A stretch of DNA of 64,000 nucleotides from JABDQZ01 sp050049775 (GTDB lineage Bacteria > Pseudomonadota > Gammaproteobacteria > Chromatiales > Chromatiaceae): positions 17,199 through 81,198 of the forward strand of contig JASFVP010000009.1 of the NCBI GenBank assembly GCA_050049775.1. The letters are read 5' to 3'. Position 1 is the stretch's first letter; each line of letters opens with the position of its first letter. Made by a program: the position numbers and the translations under genes. The notes below the pieces were generated by a model, which worked only from the letters and a program-made list of their open reading frames with translations, did no database searches and was not told where the DNA came from. This document shows, in pieces, positions 43,203 to 50,863 of this stretch.

Positions 43203-43670
43203 ATGAAAGGCAATAAAAAAGTCATCAAACAATTACAGTCACTGCTGCGCGGCGAACTGGCGGCGCGTGACCAGTATTTCACACATTCCCGCATGTACGA
43301 CGACTGGGGCCTGAGCAAGCTTTACGAGCGTCTCGACCACGAAATGCAGGAAGAAACAGAACACGCCGACGCGTTGATCAAACGCATGCTGTTTCTGGAA
43401 GCAACGCCGGACCTGTCGGAACAGGACGGCCTGCGCATCGGCACTGATGTTCCTTCCATGCTGAAAAATGACCTCGAAGTGGAATACGAAGTTACCGCCG
43501 CCCTGAAAAAGGCGATTGCCGTGTGCGAGGAAGAGCAGGACTACCAGACCCGCGAAATTCTCGAAGTCATGCTCAAGGATACCGAAGAAGACCACGCCTA
43601 CTGGCTGGAAAAGCAGCTTGGCCTGATCGACAAGATCGGTCTGAAAAATTATCTGCAGTCACAGATGTGA
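43203..43670 (+). CDS. bfrA: Bacterioferritin, ferroxidase subunit lacking the haem methionine
   Basis: 155 aa. Ferroxidase ligands Glu18, Glu51, His54, Glu94 are present at standard numbering; Glu128 and His131 replace Glu127/His130 after a one-residue shift. Met52 is Thr, so no haem axial ligand. It complements the upstream subunit exactly. GGGAGA precedes ATG 43203; an upstream GTG overlaps the previous stop and is rejected. Oxidises Fe(II) and stores it in a mixed shell; both subunits end in the same NYLQSQM, showing duplication. Confidence 0.92.
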   Translation: MKGNKKVIKQLQSLLRGELAARDQYFTHSRMYDDWGLSKLYERLDHEMQEETEHADALIKRMLFLEATPDLSEQDGLRIGTDVPSMLKNDLEVEYEVTAALKKAIAVCEEEQDYQTREILEVMLKDTEEDHAYWLEKQLGLIDKIGLKNYLQSQM

Positions 43671-43675
43671 CCACT

Positions 43676-43704
43676 GGCCGCCGCTGTCACAGGCAGCGGC
43701 GGCC
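43676..43704. terminator. Bidirectional terminator hairpin after bfr
   Basis: GGCCGCCGCTG and CAGCGGCGGCC form a perfect 11-bp stem with a 7-base loop between convergent bfrA and the ATP-grasp gene. No long T-run is visible, but position and strength suggest termination in both directions. Confidence 0.65.
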
Positions 43705-43720
43705 GGCAAGCACGAGCTGT

Positions 43721-45205
43721 TCAGCCTGCCGGTTTCACCGCCGCCTGTTTACGGGCTTCAATACGTGACAGAAATTCCTGCATCATGCTGTCGTACAGCT
43801 GCTCACCGAGCACTTCGTCTTCAACGTCGACATCGATGCTCGGATTGTCATTGACCTCAATGACCACCACGCCATGATCGGTTTGCTTGAGGTCCACACC
43901 ATACAGGCCGTTGCCAATCAGGTTGGCGGCCTTGATCGCGGTGCTGACCACTTCGGGTGGCGCGTCTGCCACCGCAAAGGTGCGGTGATCACCTTCCTTT
44001 TCGGCACTGGCATGATCGTAAATCTGCCAGTGATCCTTGCTCATAAAATACTGACAGACATACAGCGGCTTACCATTGAGCACGCCGACGCGCCAATCAA
44101 ACGGCGTGTAGGTATAGGCCTGGCCGAGTAACAGGTCGGATCCCTTGAACAGACGCCGCGCCACCTGCTCGAGCTGCTGACGGCTCTCGACCTTGTAAAC
44201 ACCGAGCGAGAAGGAACCGTCCGGCACCTTGATCACCAGTGGATAACCCAGCCTGCTTTCCAGCTCATCAAGACTGCCGGCGCGCACCACCACGGTTTCC
44301 GGCGCGGCGATGCGGTGCAGCTTTAACAGTTCCGCCAGATAGATTTTATTGGTGCAGCGCAGAATCGAATCCGGATCATCGATCACCACCAGGCCTTCGG
44401 CCGCCGCCTTGCGTGCAAAGCGATAGGTGTGGTGATCAATGGCGGTGGTTTCACGAATGAACAAGGCATCGAATTCACCAAGCCGCGCAAAGTCCTTGCG
44501 CGTGATCAACTCGGCATCAAAACCAAATTTTTTGGCCGCACGCACAAACAGTTTCAGCGCTTTCGGATCTGAAGGCGGCATATCCTCATCCGGGTTGTGC
44601 AGGATCGCCAGGTCATAACGCCCCTGGCGTTTCTGCCGCGGCGCCCGCCAGCGCTTGCTCAGGTATCCCTTTAACGCCTCGCCGAATTCCTCTTCCTGGT
44701 CCTCGGCAAGATCCTGGATGCCCAACGCACGAATAGCGGTAATTCGCCAGACCAGTTTTTTCTCGAACACCACACGCATGAGCGGCGCACGAAACAATTC
44801 AAACAATTCGCGTCCCAGGGTCTGAAAATCACGTAACAGGGAAAAACCGAACATGATGGTGACGCTGAACGAGGTGGTCTCCACACCTTTATGGCGCTTG
44901 CCGAGAATGCGCTGCACGCGTTTATCGAGATCTTCGGTTTCCAGCGAGTACAGCGACTTGCGGCTCAGGTCCCGCAGGCTGCGCACCGACGGAATCACCT
45001 TGTGACCGCGTGCTTCGGCCAGCAGCGAACAGTAATAGCCCTCCCCCAGATACTTCTGCGAGCGACACAGATTAACGATATGCAGTCCCTTTTTCTGTTG
45101 CCAGGACGGTTCGGTCAGGTACTCGGCGGCGGTCACCACCGGGTAACCTTCGATCTGGTCTTTCCAGTAACTGATCTTTTCCACCAGCAGTACGTGCTCA
45201 GGCAT
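43721..45205 (-). CDS. RimK-like ATP-grasp ligase with RLAN N-terminal domain
   Basis: 494 aa. N-terminal RimK-like ATP-grasp-associated (RLAN) domain (about 1-190, YWKDQIEGYPVVTAAEYLTE, HIVNLCRSQKYLGEGYYCSLLAEARGHKVIPS), then an ATP-grasp domain (about 200-480) with YPLVIKVPDGSFSLGVYKV, DWRVGVLNGKPLYVCQYFM and VVVIEVNDNPSIDVDVED for Mg-ATP. ATP-grasp enzymes of this group form peptide bonds between an acyl-phosphate carboxylate and an amino acid or peptide. Start overlaps the GNAT-peptidase stop by 8 bases. Last gene of a three-gene operon; substrate unknown. Confidence 0.88.
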   Translation of the reverse strand: MPEHVLLVEKISYWKDQIEGYPVVTAAEYLTEPSWQQKKGLHIVNLCRSQKYLGEGYYCSLLAEARGHKVIPSVRSLRDLSRKSLYSLETEDLDKRVQRILGKRHKGVETTSFSVTIMFGFSLLRDFQTLGRELFELFRAPLMRVVFEKKLVWRITAIRALGIQDLAEDQEEEFGEALKGYLSKRWRAPRQKRQGRYDLAILHNPDEDMPPSDPKALKLFVRAAKKFGFDAELITRKDFARLGEFDALFIRETTAIDHHTYRFARKAAAEGLVVIDDPDSILRCTNKIYLAELLKLHRIAAPETVVVRAGSLDELESRLGYPLVIKVPDGSFSLGVYKVESRQQLEQVARRLFKGSDLLLGQAYTYTPFDWRVGVLNGKPLYVCQYFMSKDHWQIYDHASAEKEGDHRTFAVADAPPEVVSTAIKAANLIGNGLYGVDLKQTDHGVVVIEVNDNPSIDVDVEDEVLGEQLYDSMMQEFLSRIEARKQAAVKPAG

Positions 45206-46355
45206 CGGTCTTGTTTCCTGTTTTCATTGTTGTATCCGGGTAAAGCACCACCATGGCCTGCAAACCGACGCGGCCATAACGCGCCATGCTTTCAAATTTA
45301 TCCTTGAGAATCGGCATGTGAATCGAGTCAATCAGGGTTTCACCCTCATCATGGTCGATGTAGGGATCGTTGACGTAAATGAAGTTATCATCCGAACCGG
45401 TCACCACCACCCAGTGTGGCACGCGGGCCTTGTAGATCTGCCAGGAACTGATCAGCACCAGGGGGATGCCGCCGCGTTGCAGACAATCTTCAATTTGCGT
45501 CACCGTCATATCGCTCGGCAAAATCGGCACACCCCGAGACAGCAGCTGCTCGTGCATGTCCTGTTGCACCAGTTGCATGACTTCTTTTTTCTGCGTGCTG
45601 CGCACCGAATCGCCCAGGTGCGTGCCCTGTTCGTTGACATACACCTCAACACCAAAGCCGCGACTGGCCGCCGCCAGCGCCAGGCCATAAGGACCGCAAC
45701 CGCCATGTCCCGAGGTCATGAAAATCGTGGTGGCTTCGCGCCACAGACGCAGCTCCAGCTTGCGCGTCATTTTCATCGCCGGTTGCAATGTCTTCATCGC
45801 CATCATCAACGCGGCAGCACCGCAAGTGAATTCCAGACTCTGTTCGTAATACGGCACCGGTGCCAGCTCGGGATGCAGGTCCGGCGCCAGCGATTTTTCC
45901 ATGCGCCAGGCATCGGCGTGATCTTCGTAGTAATCGACAAACTCACCAAGCCGGCGATAACCCAGCGATTCGTACAGGCCAACCGCGGCGCGATTGTCCT
46001 TGCGTACTTCCAGGCGCAGATAGGCGCGATGATGCTCCCAGGCCTCGGCCTCGGCGGCTTTCATCAGACGACCGCCTATGCCCTGCCCTCTGGCTTGGGG
46101 GGCCACAGCAATCGAGTACAGACGTGCTACCGAAGTGGCCTGGGAAAACAGCAGCACCACATCGCCGAGCAAGCGGCCCTGTTGTTCAGCCACCAGGATC
46201 GACGCCTTGCCCTTGGTCAGCAGGTAACGGAATTGCCGCCTGGAAATGCGATCGCTGTCGAAACACTGCTGTTCCAGCTCGACCAGCGCATCCAGGTCGT
46301 CCATGCTCGCCGGACGCAGGCAAATATCTGCTTCACAACGTTTTGCATCCATCAC
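45198..46355 (-). CDS. GNAT acetyltransferase fused to C39-like cysteine peptidase
   Basis: 385 aa. N-terminal GNAT domain (about 10-150) with the acetyl-CoA loop VAPQARGQGIGGRL and NRAAVGLYESLGYRR; C-terminal papain-like C39/DUF3335-type domain (about 165-370) with Cys178 in EFTCGAAALMMAM and His314 in RVPHWVVVTGSDDNFIYVNDP, a plausible catalytic pair with Asp. No membrane or ABC domain, unlike bacteriocin C39 exporters. Overlaps RMD1 upstream (ATGA) and the ATP-grasp gene downstream, so the three are tightly co-translated. Suggests acetylation and cleavage of the same peptide substrate (inference). Confidence 0.85.
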   Translation of the reverse strand: MMDAKRCEADICLRPASMDDLDALVELEQQCFDSDRISRRQFRYLLTKGKASILVAEQQGRLLGDVVLLFSQATSVARLYSIAVAPQARGQGIGGRLMKAAEAEAWEHHRAYLRLEVRKDNRAAVGLYESLGYRRLGEFVDYYEDHADAWRMEKSLAPDLHPELAPVPYYEQSLEFTCGAAALMMAMKTLQPAMKMTRKLELRLWREATTIFMTSGHGGCGPYGLALAAASRGFGVEVYVNEQGTHLGDSVRSTQKKEVMQLVQQDMHEQLLSRGVPILPSDMTVTQIEDCLQRGGIPLVLISSWQIYKARVPHWVVVTGSDDNFIYVNDPYIDHDEGETLIDSIHMPILKDKFESMARYGRVGLQAMVVLYPDTTMKTGNKTDA

Positions 46356-47137
46356 ATGTGCCTGAAAAACAGCTCATACAGGGTCAGGATGATTTCAATC
46401 ACAATCAGGATGACGATGTACCATTCGACCCGCAGGGTGCGGCGATCCTGCAGCAGTCCCAGCAGAGTTTCCGCCGTGCTGCTGATCAGATCCAGCTTGC
46501 GCTCCAGCGCCAGCTGCCGTTCACCGATTTCGTATTCGTTTTCAAGGCGCTGCCACAGACGCTCCAGCTCCGGATGCTCCCACAATACATCCGGCTTTTC
46601 GCCGACCTGGGCGCGCGCCACCATGCGGTGCTGGATCTGCAAAATCTCACCGATGTGTTGCAGCAAGTCATTGGCCTGGCGCGGCAAATGTCCCTTGGCA
46701 TGCATGCGCTGCGCCAGCGGTTCGATGCGATCGAAAGCACCGGCGGCCCGCTGTTCGTAGTCATCCAGGAAAACGCTCTTGGCGAGAATGTCGGCGACCA
46801 CCTGTATTCTGGCAACGCCGGCGTCCGGCAACACCAGTTTGCCCTGCTGCATCTGTTCCTCGGCGTTATCGGTGACCTGTATTTCCAGTAACTCGCTATG
46901 CGATTGCTCGAACGGCTCCACCACAAAAGGCTGCAACAGCTCCAGAAAGCTTGCTTCCGCCATCGCAGAGACATTGAAAAACACAATCACGCCAAAGCGA
47001 AACAATACCGCATAACCGCCGTCCTCGACGGCGATGGTGGTGGGGTCGCGCGCCAGTATCTGTACCTGGCTGATGCGCCGCAACTCGATGCTCTGGCCAA
47101 TCAGAAGGGCGCGCGCGGTAATCGCTGAATCCAGCAT
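46352..47137 (-). CDS. RMD1/DUF155 family protein with C-terminal membrane segment
   Basis: 261 aa. Central region YAVLFRFGVIVFFNVS and the C-terminal signature ERQLALERKLDLISSTAETL followed by EWYIVILIVIEIILTLYELFF are characteristic of the RMD1/DUF155 family, known from fungal and mitochondrial proteins and bacteria. A membrane helix sits near residues 238-257. Molecular role unknown. First gene of the operon with the GNAT-peptidase and ATP-grasp ligase. Confidence 0.85.
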   Translation of the reverse strand: MLDSAITARALLIGQSIELRRISQVQILARDPTTIAVEDGGYAVLFRFGVIVFFNVSAMAEASFLELLQPFVVEPFEQSHSELLEIQVTDNAEEQMQQGKLVLPDAGVARIQVVADILAKSVFLDDYEQRAAGAFDRIEPLAQRMHAKGHLPRQANDLLQHIGEILQIQHRMVARAQVGEKPDVLWEHPELERLWQRLENEYEIGERQLALERKLDLISSTAETLLGLLQDRRTLRVEWYIVILIVIEIILTLYELFFRHM

Positions 47138-47171
47138 GACAATATCTCAATCAATAAAAACAGCCGCCTGA

Positions 47172-47201
47172 CCGGAAAGCCTGATCAAACCAGGATTCCG
47201 G
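47172..47201 (-). promoter_or_regulatory. Hairpin upstream of the RMD1 operon
   Basis: CCGGAA (47172-47177) pairs with TTCCGG (47196-47201), with CCTG/CAGG continuing inside. It stands 35-64 bases before the RMD1 start and 78 bases after the 57-aa gene, so it could attenuate read-through between peptide gene and operon. Confidence 0.35.
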
Positions 47202-47278
47202 CGGCGGCCAGGAAAATGGGGATTTTGATCCGTTAGCGCGGTTTTGCCAAGGCAACGGACGTTCAGTCGCTCGCGTTT

Positions 47279-47452
47279 TTAAAAACCAGCGTATTCGCGT
47301 GAGTTTCGCTTCAGCTTGCTGCGGTTGTGTTTGTGCGAGGATAATTCCCCGCTGTCGCGATAACGGTTGCGGTCGTTGTGGTGGCGATAGCGCAACTGGA
47401 AGCCTAACTGGTCGATTTCTTCATCGAAATCATGATCTTGCCGTTTGTTCAC
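47279..47452 (-). CDS. Small basic peptide (57 aa), candidate partner of the ATP-grasp operon
   Basis: GTG start at 47452 with AGGAG 9 bases upstream. The N terminus is acidic (DHDFDEEIDQLGF), the remainder rich in Arg, His, Asn, Tyr and Ser and ends REYAGF. The charge split resembles leader plus core of a modified peptide, though it also could be an RNA-binding small protein. It lies on the same strand as, and 141 bases before, the RMD1/GNAT-C39/ATP-grasp operon. Not recognised as any family. Confidence 0.6.
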   Translation of the reverse strand: MNKRQDHDFDEEIDQLGFQLRYRHHNDRNRYRDSGELSSHKHNRSKLKRNSREYAGF

Positions 47453-47492
47453 AGCAGTTACTCCTGTTCCAGGGCATCGAAACAAGCCCTTA

Positions 47493-47506
47493 TACATAAT
47501 TATGTA
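47493..47506 (-). promoter_or_regulatory. Palindrome in the promoter of the 57-aa gene
   Basis: TACATAATTATGTA is a perfect 14-bp palindrome 41 bases before the GTG start. It overlaps -10-like hexamers (TATGTATAAG on the minus strand) and may be an operator. The regulator is unknown; the lysR gene immediately upstream on the same strand is a candidate but carries a different site. Confidence 0.4.
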
Positions 47507-47605
47507 ACCCAAACTTTACGACAGTGAAAACAATAATTTTTTGTCATGACGGCAAACAATGCTTGTCGTGATGCAGGCGCTGGCTTCATCAACGGACGCC
47601 CTGCA

Positions 47606-48439
47606 TCACAGCAGTGGCAACAGGCCCTGAATCAACTCACTCGACTCGGCATCACTGCGGAAAATCGCATAACAGTGACGTTCGATCACCGGCGCTTCGG
47701 GCACCAGGTGCAACTGACCGTCTGCCAGCTGGGTTTCGACCATCGGCTTTGCCAGGTAGCAACTGCCGCCACGTGACATCAACAGATCCAGCGCCACCAC
47801 GCCGGAACTGCAGTGGATGCGGGGCGTGGCACGTTCCTCGACCAGTGCCGCGTGTGCAACGGCAAAGCTCGCGCCCCAGTCGACCAGCAGATAGTCGTCC
47901 TGGATGGCGGTTTCAACAGTCGCCTGCGCATCGCTGCTCACCAGCACCAGTGGCACACGATTTAACTGTCGCGCCGTCAACCCGGATACCGCCGGCGGCT
48001 CATACACAAACGCCAGATCCAGCAGGCTGTCGCCCACTTGCCTGGCGAGCATGTCGGCCTTGTTGAGTTCAATCCGCAACGCCAGGTCATCACGTTGCGC
48101 CCAGAGCTGATCCAGCCAGCCCCTGACATGGATGCGCCACAGGTCAATGGTCGCGCCGACCACCAGCGACTGGCTGAACTCCGCTTTCAGCGCGACATCC
48201 AGGCGAGCGCGCTCCCAGCTGGTGACGATGGTCTCGGCATGACGACGCAAACGTTCACCGGCGGCGGTCAACTGTATGTTATTGCGCTCGCGGCTGAACA
48301 GCTGGATGCCGAGTGTGCTTTCCAGCTGTTTGATGCGTGCACTGACCGCCGCCTGAGTGACAAACAGACTGTCCGCAGCCTTGCCGAAATGACGGCTGCG
48401 AGCCACGGCCAGAAAGGTTTTTAACAGGCTGATATCCAT
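47606..48439 (-). CDS. LysR-family transcriptional regulator
   Basis: 277 aa. N-terminal winged HTH MDISLLKTFLAVARSRHFGK ... VTQAAVSARIKQLESTLGIQLFSR, then an effector-binding domain shorter than usual. Similar in style to HdfR-type regulators. Start lies 5 bases from a perfect T-N11-A dyad, so it should repress itself. Flanked by the 57-aa gene and a divergent small secreted protein, either of which could be a target. Confidence 0.88.
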   Translation of the reverse strand: MDISLLKTFLAVARSRHFGKAADSLFVTQAAVSARIKQLESTLGIQLFSRERNNIQLTAAGERLRRHAETIVTSWERARLDVALKAEFSQSLVVGATIDLWRIHVRGWLDQLWAQRDDLALRIELNKADMLARQVGDSLLDLAFVYEPPAVSGLTARQLNRVPLVLVSSDAQATVETAIQDDYLLVDWGASFAVAHAALVEERATPRIHCSSGVVALDLLMSRGGSCYLAKPMVETQLADGQLHLVPEAPVIERHCYAIFRSDAESSELIQGLLPLL

Positions 48440-48443
48440 GGCG

Positions 48444-48470
48444 GTAACGATAACCGTCAGTGATCGTTAC
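48444..48470. promoter_or_regulatory. LysR-type operator, perfect T-N11-A inverted repeat
   Basis: GTAACGAT (48444-48451) and ATCGTTAC (48463-48470) are exact reverse complements separated by 11 bases, the textbook LysR box. Placed 5 bases before the lysR start and 153 bases before the divergent secreted-protein gene. Confidence 0.75.
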
Positions 48471-48622
48471 AACAATGAAATTTTTCTCGCCAGGACAGAC
48501 TTGCTCACCTATAAATAGCGCCGATTTAGAAGCGACGGATGTCGGCCTTAAATCGACCGACAGTTGCCCGCAACAGCGGTTGAACAACTGTTCCATATTT
48601 ATTTTTCTCCAAGGAGATATGC

Positions 48623-48826
48623 ATGAAAAATGCTTCATTGTTCGGTTTGTTGCTGGTACTGCTGACCAGCGGTAATGCATTCGCAGCACCATCGCAAGAC
48701 GATTTCGAAAAGACTTGTCGCGAATATGCTGAAGAAGACAAGGTTGCCGCAGATGAGATGGACAGCTACCTCAAGGAATGCGTTGAAAACCTGAAAGCAG
48801 AAAGCAGCGGCGCCGACAAAGAATAA
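48623..48826 (+). CDS. Small exported acidic protein (67 aa)
   Basis: Signal peptide MKNASLFGLLLVLLTSGNAFA with AFA-A cleavage site, then a 45-residue acidic mature part with two cysteines (TCREYAEED ... LKECVEN) spaced 19 apart, able to form a disulfide. AAGGAG precedes the ATG. Followed by a strong terminator. Function unknown; possibly under the divergent LysR. Confidence 0.8.
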   Translation: MKNASLFGLLLVLLTSGNAFAAPSQDDFEKTCREYAEEDKVAADEMDSYLKECVENLKAESSGADKE

Positions 48827-48849
48827 GCAGCGGCTTTATAGCTATTCAC

Positions 48850-48888
48850 GGCCGGTTGACCACTCAGTGGTCAACCGGCCTTTTCTTT
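48850..48888 (+). terminator. Rho-independent terminator
   Basis: GGCCGGTTGACCAC and GTGGTCAACCGGCC make a perfect 14-bp stem with a 3-base loop, followed by TTTTCTTT. It ends the small exported protein transcript and, inverted, the convergent AstE-like operon. Confidence 0.9.
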
Positions 48889-49933
48889 AGACAATTACAG
48901 GTTCATCCTGCAGATAGGAAATTGACGGCAAGGGATCTTCTTCTGAAATCGCTTCCTCAATCTTGCCGATTTCATGTTTGCCAACCCGCGCGATGTGAAA
49001 CAGGGCCTCGCCCTCATAAGCCAACGGCAGGGTAGTACGACCGATCACCACACCACGCCACGGTGACAGCACTTGGGTTTCACTCGCACCGAACGGATCA
49101 CTGATAAAACCGAGGTTGTCATTTTTTTCCACCGTAGCGCCAAGCGGCGCAATGCTTCGAAGAATGCCGCTCTGCGATGCGCGTATCCAGGAACTGGTAT
49201 CCGTAATCACCGGTTGAAACGGTTTTTTGCCCTTATGTCTTACCGGCGGCAGCATGCCAAGGTGACGCATGACACGGATGATGCCGCGCAAACCGGTGCG
49301 AATCGAGTGCTCATCAAAGCGCAGGGCTTCACCACACTCGTAGACGGTAACTGGCACACCCAGTGACGATGCCGCCTCCCGCAGAGAGCCGGAGCGCAAC
49401 GGGGCATCCAGAATCACCGGCGTGCGAAAAGCCTTGGCCATGGCGGCCGCTTCCTCATCTTCCATGCTGGCGCGGATTTGCGGCAAATTGGCGCGGTCAA
49501 TCGCTGCGGTATGCAGATCGATACCATGACTGCACTGGCTGACGATCTCGTTGAGAAAAAGGTGCGCCACGCGACCGGCCAGTGAGCCTTTGTCGGAACC
49601 GGGAAAGGAGCGATTCAGGTCACGACGGTCCGGCAGGTAACGTGACCGATGCAGAAAACCCGGCACATTGACAATCGGCACCGCAATCAGGTCGCCGCGC
49701 AGGCGTTTCAGCATCGGCAGATTGAGCAGGCGGCGAATGATCTCGACGCCGTTGATTTCATCGCCATGAATGGCCGCACACACAAACAGGCGCGGGCCCG
49801 CTTTACGGCCACGGATCACATGCACCTGCATGTTCATGAAATGATGCGTGTAAAGTTGCGCGATCGGCAGATCGAGTTTCAGGTTCTGCCCTGGTAATAC
49901 TTCAGCCTCACCAATGCGAAGCGCTGTTGACAT
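48887..49933 (-). CDS. M14-family succinylglutamate desuccinylase/aspartoacylase-like hydrolase
   Basis: Zinc hydrolase of 348 aa cleaving N-acyl or gamma-glutamyl type amide bonds. Zinc ligands His and Glu in AAIHGDEINGVEII, third His in HGIDLHTA; catalytic Glu in VYECGEALRFDE; C-terminal beta domain includes SQSGILRSIAPLGATVEKND. Begins 3 bases after rimK stop. In the RimB-RimK-hydrolase cluster it may remove or recycle glutamate residues added by RimK (inference). Confidence 0.87.
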   Translation of the reverse strand: MSTALRIGEAEVLPGQNLKLDLPIAQLYTHHFMNMQVHVIRGRKAGPRLFVCAAIHGDEINGVEIIRRLLNLPMLKRLRGDLIAVPIVNVPGFLHRSRYLPDRRDLNRSFPGSDKGSLAGRVAHLFLNEIVSQCSHGIDLHTAAIDRANLPQIRASMEDEEAAAMAKAFRTPVILDAPLRSGSLREAASSLGVPVTVYECGEALRFDEHSIRTGLRGIIRVMRHLGMLPPVRHKGKKPFQPVITDTSSWIRASQSGILRSIAPLGATVEKNDNLGFISDPFGASETQVLSPWRGVVIGRTTLPLAYEGEALFHIARVGKHEIGKIEEAISEEDPLPSISYLQDEPVIV

Positions 49934-49936
49934 GGC

Positions 49937-50842
49937 TTAGCCCTTGCCCCGGGTTTTGGTTTTGTTGCGCTTGGCGTTCTTTTCAATGAAGTCGATGATG
50001 GTGCCGGCGATGTCCTTGTTGGTGGCATATTCGATGCCTTCCAGCCCCGGCGAGGAATTGACTTCCATCACCACCGGACCGTGATTCGAACGCAGCAGAT
50101 CGACACCGCAGACATTCAGTCCCATCACGCGCGCCGCCCGTACCGCCGTGGAACGCTCTTCCGGCGTGATACGCACCAGTGCCGCCGAACCGCCGCGGTG
50201 CAGGTTGGAACGAAACTCACCTTCACGCGCCTGACGCTTCATGGCCGCCACCACCTTGTCACCGATCACCAGGCAGCGCAGGTCCGAGCCGCCGGCTTCG
50301 CCGATGAACTCCTGCACCATGATATTGGCCTTCAGCCCCATGAACGCCTGGATGACACTCTCGGCGGCCTTCTGTGTCTCGGCCAGAACCACACCGATGC
50401 CCTGGGTGCCTTCCAGCAACTTGATGACCACCGGCGCGCCACCCACCTGGGTCATAAGATCATCGATGTCATCCGGCGAATGGGCAAAACCGGTCACCGG
50501 CAGGCCAATGCCCTTACGCGCCAGCAGCTGTGCGGACCGCAGTTTGTCACGCGCACGCGTGATGGCGACGGATTCGTTTAACGGGTACACGCCCATCATT
50601 TCAAACTGGCGCAACACCGCTGTGCCGTAGAAAGTAATGGAAGCGCCAATACGGGGAATGACCGCGTCAAAATCATCGAGGATATCGCCACGGTAGTGAA
50701 TCGAGGGGCGATGTGAGGTGATGTTCATGTAACAACGTAACGGATCAACCACACGCACTTCATGACCACGCTGTTTTGCGGCCTCCACCAGTCGTTTGGT
50801 TGAATAAAGTTTGCCGTTGCGTGACATGATTGCAATTTTCAT
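49937..50842 (-). CDS. rimK: RimK alpha-L-glutamate ligase (ribosomal protein S6 modification)
   Basis: ATP-grasp ligase of 301 aa; E. coli RimK adds glutamates to the C terminus of S6. Seen: MKIAIMSRNGKLYSTKRLVEA, PRIGASITFYGTAVLRQFE, ATP-binding VVIKLLEGTQGIGVVLAE, VQEFIGEAGGSDLRCLVIGD and metal site VVMEVNSSPGLEGIE. The C-terminal tail is Lys/Arg rich. Operon with a RimB-like protease upstream (21-base gap) and the M14 hydrolase downstream. Confidence 0.93.
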   Translation of the reverse strand: MKIAIMSRNGKLYSTKRLVEAAKQRGHEVRVVDPLRCYMNITSHRPSIHYRGDILDDFDAVIPRIGASITFYGTAVLRQFEMMGVYPLNESVAITRARDKLRSAQLLARKGIGLPVTGFAHSPDDIDDLMTQVGGAPVVIKLLEGTQGIGVVLAETQKAAESVIQAFMGLKANIMVQEFIGEAGGSDLRCLVIGDKVVAAMKRQAREGEFRSNLHRGGSAALVRITPEERSTAVRAARVMGLNVCGVDLLRSNHGPVVMEVNSSPGLEGIEYATNKDIAGTIIDFIEKNAKRNKTKTRGKG

Positions 50843-50863
50843 GCGATCGTTTCCTTTACTGTA

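Noticed and set aside
45318..46760. 480-aa open frame antisense to the GNAT-peptidase and RMD1 genes
   Set aside because: Shadow frame with low-complexity Arg/His composition; the opposite strand has overlapping genes with catalytic motifs.
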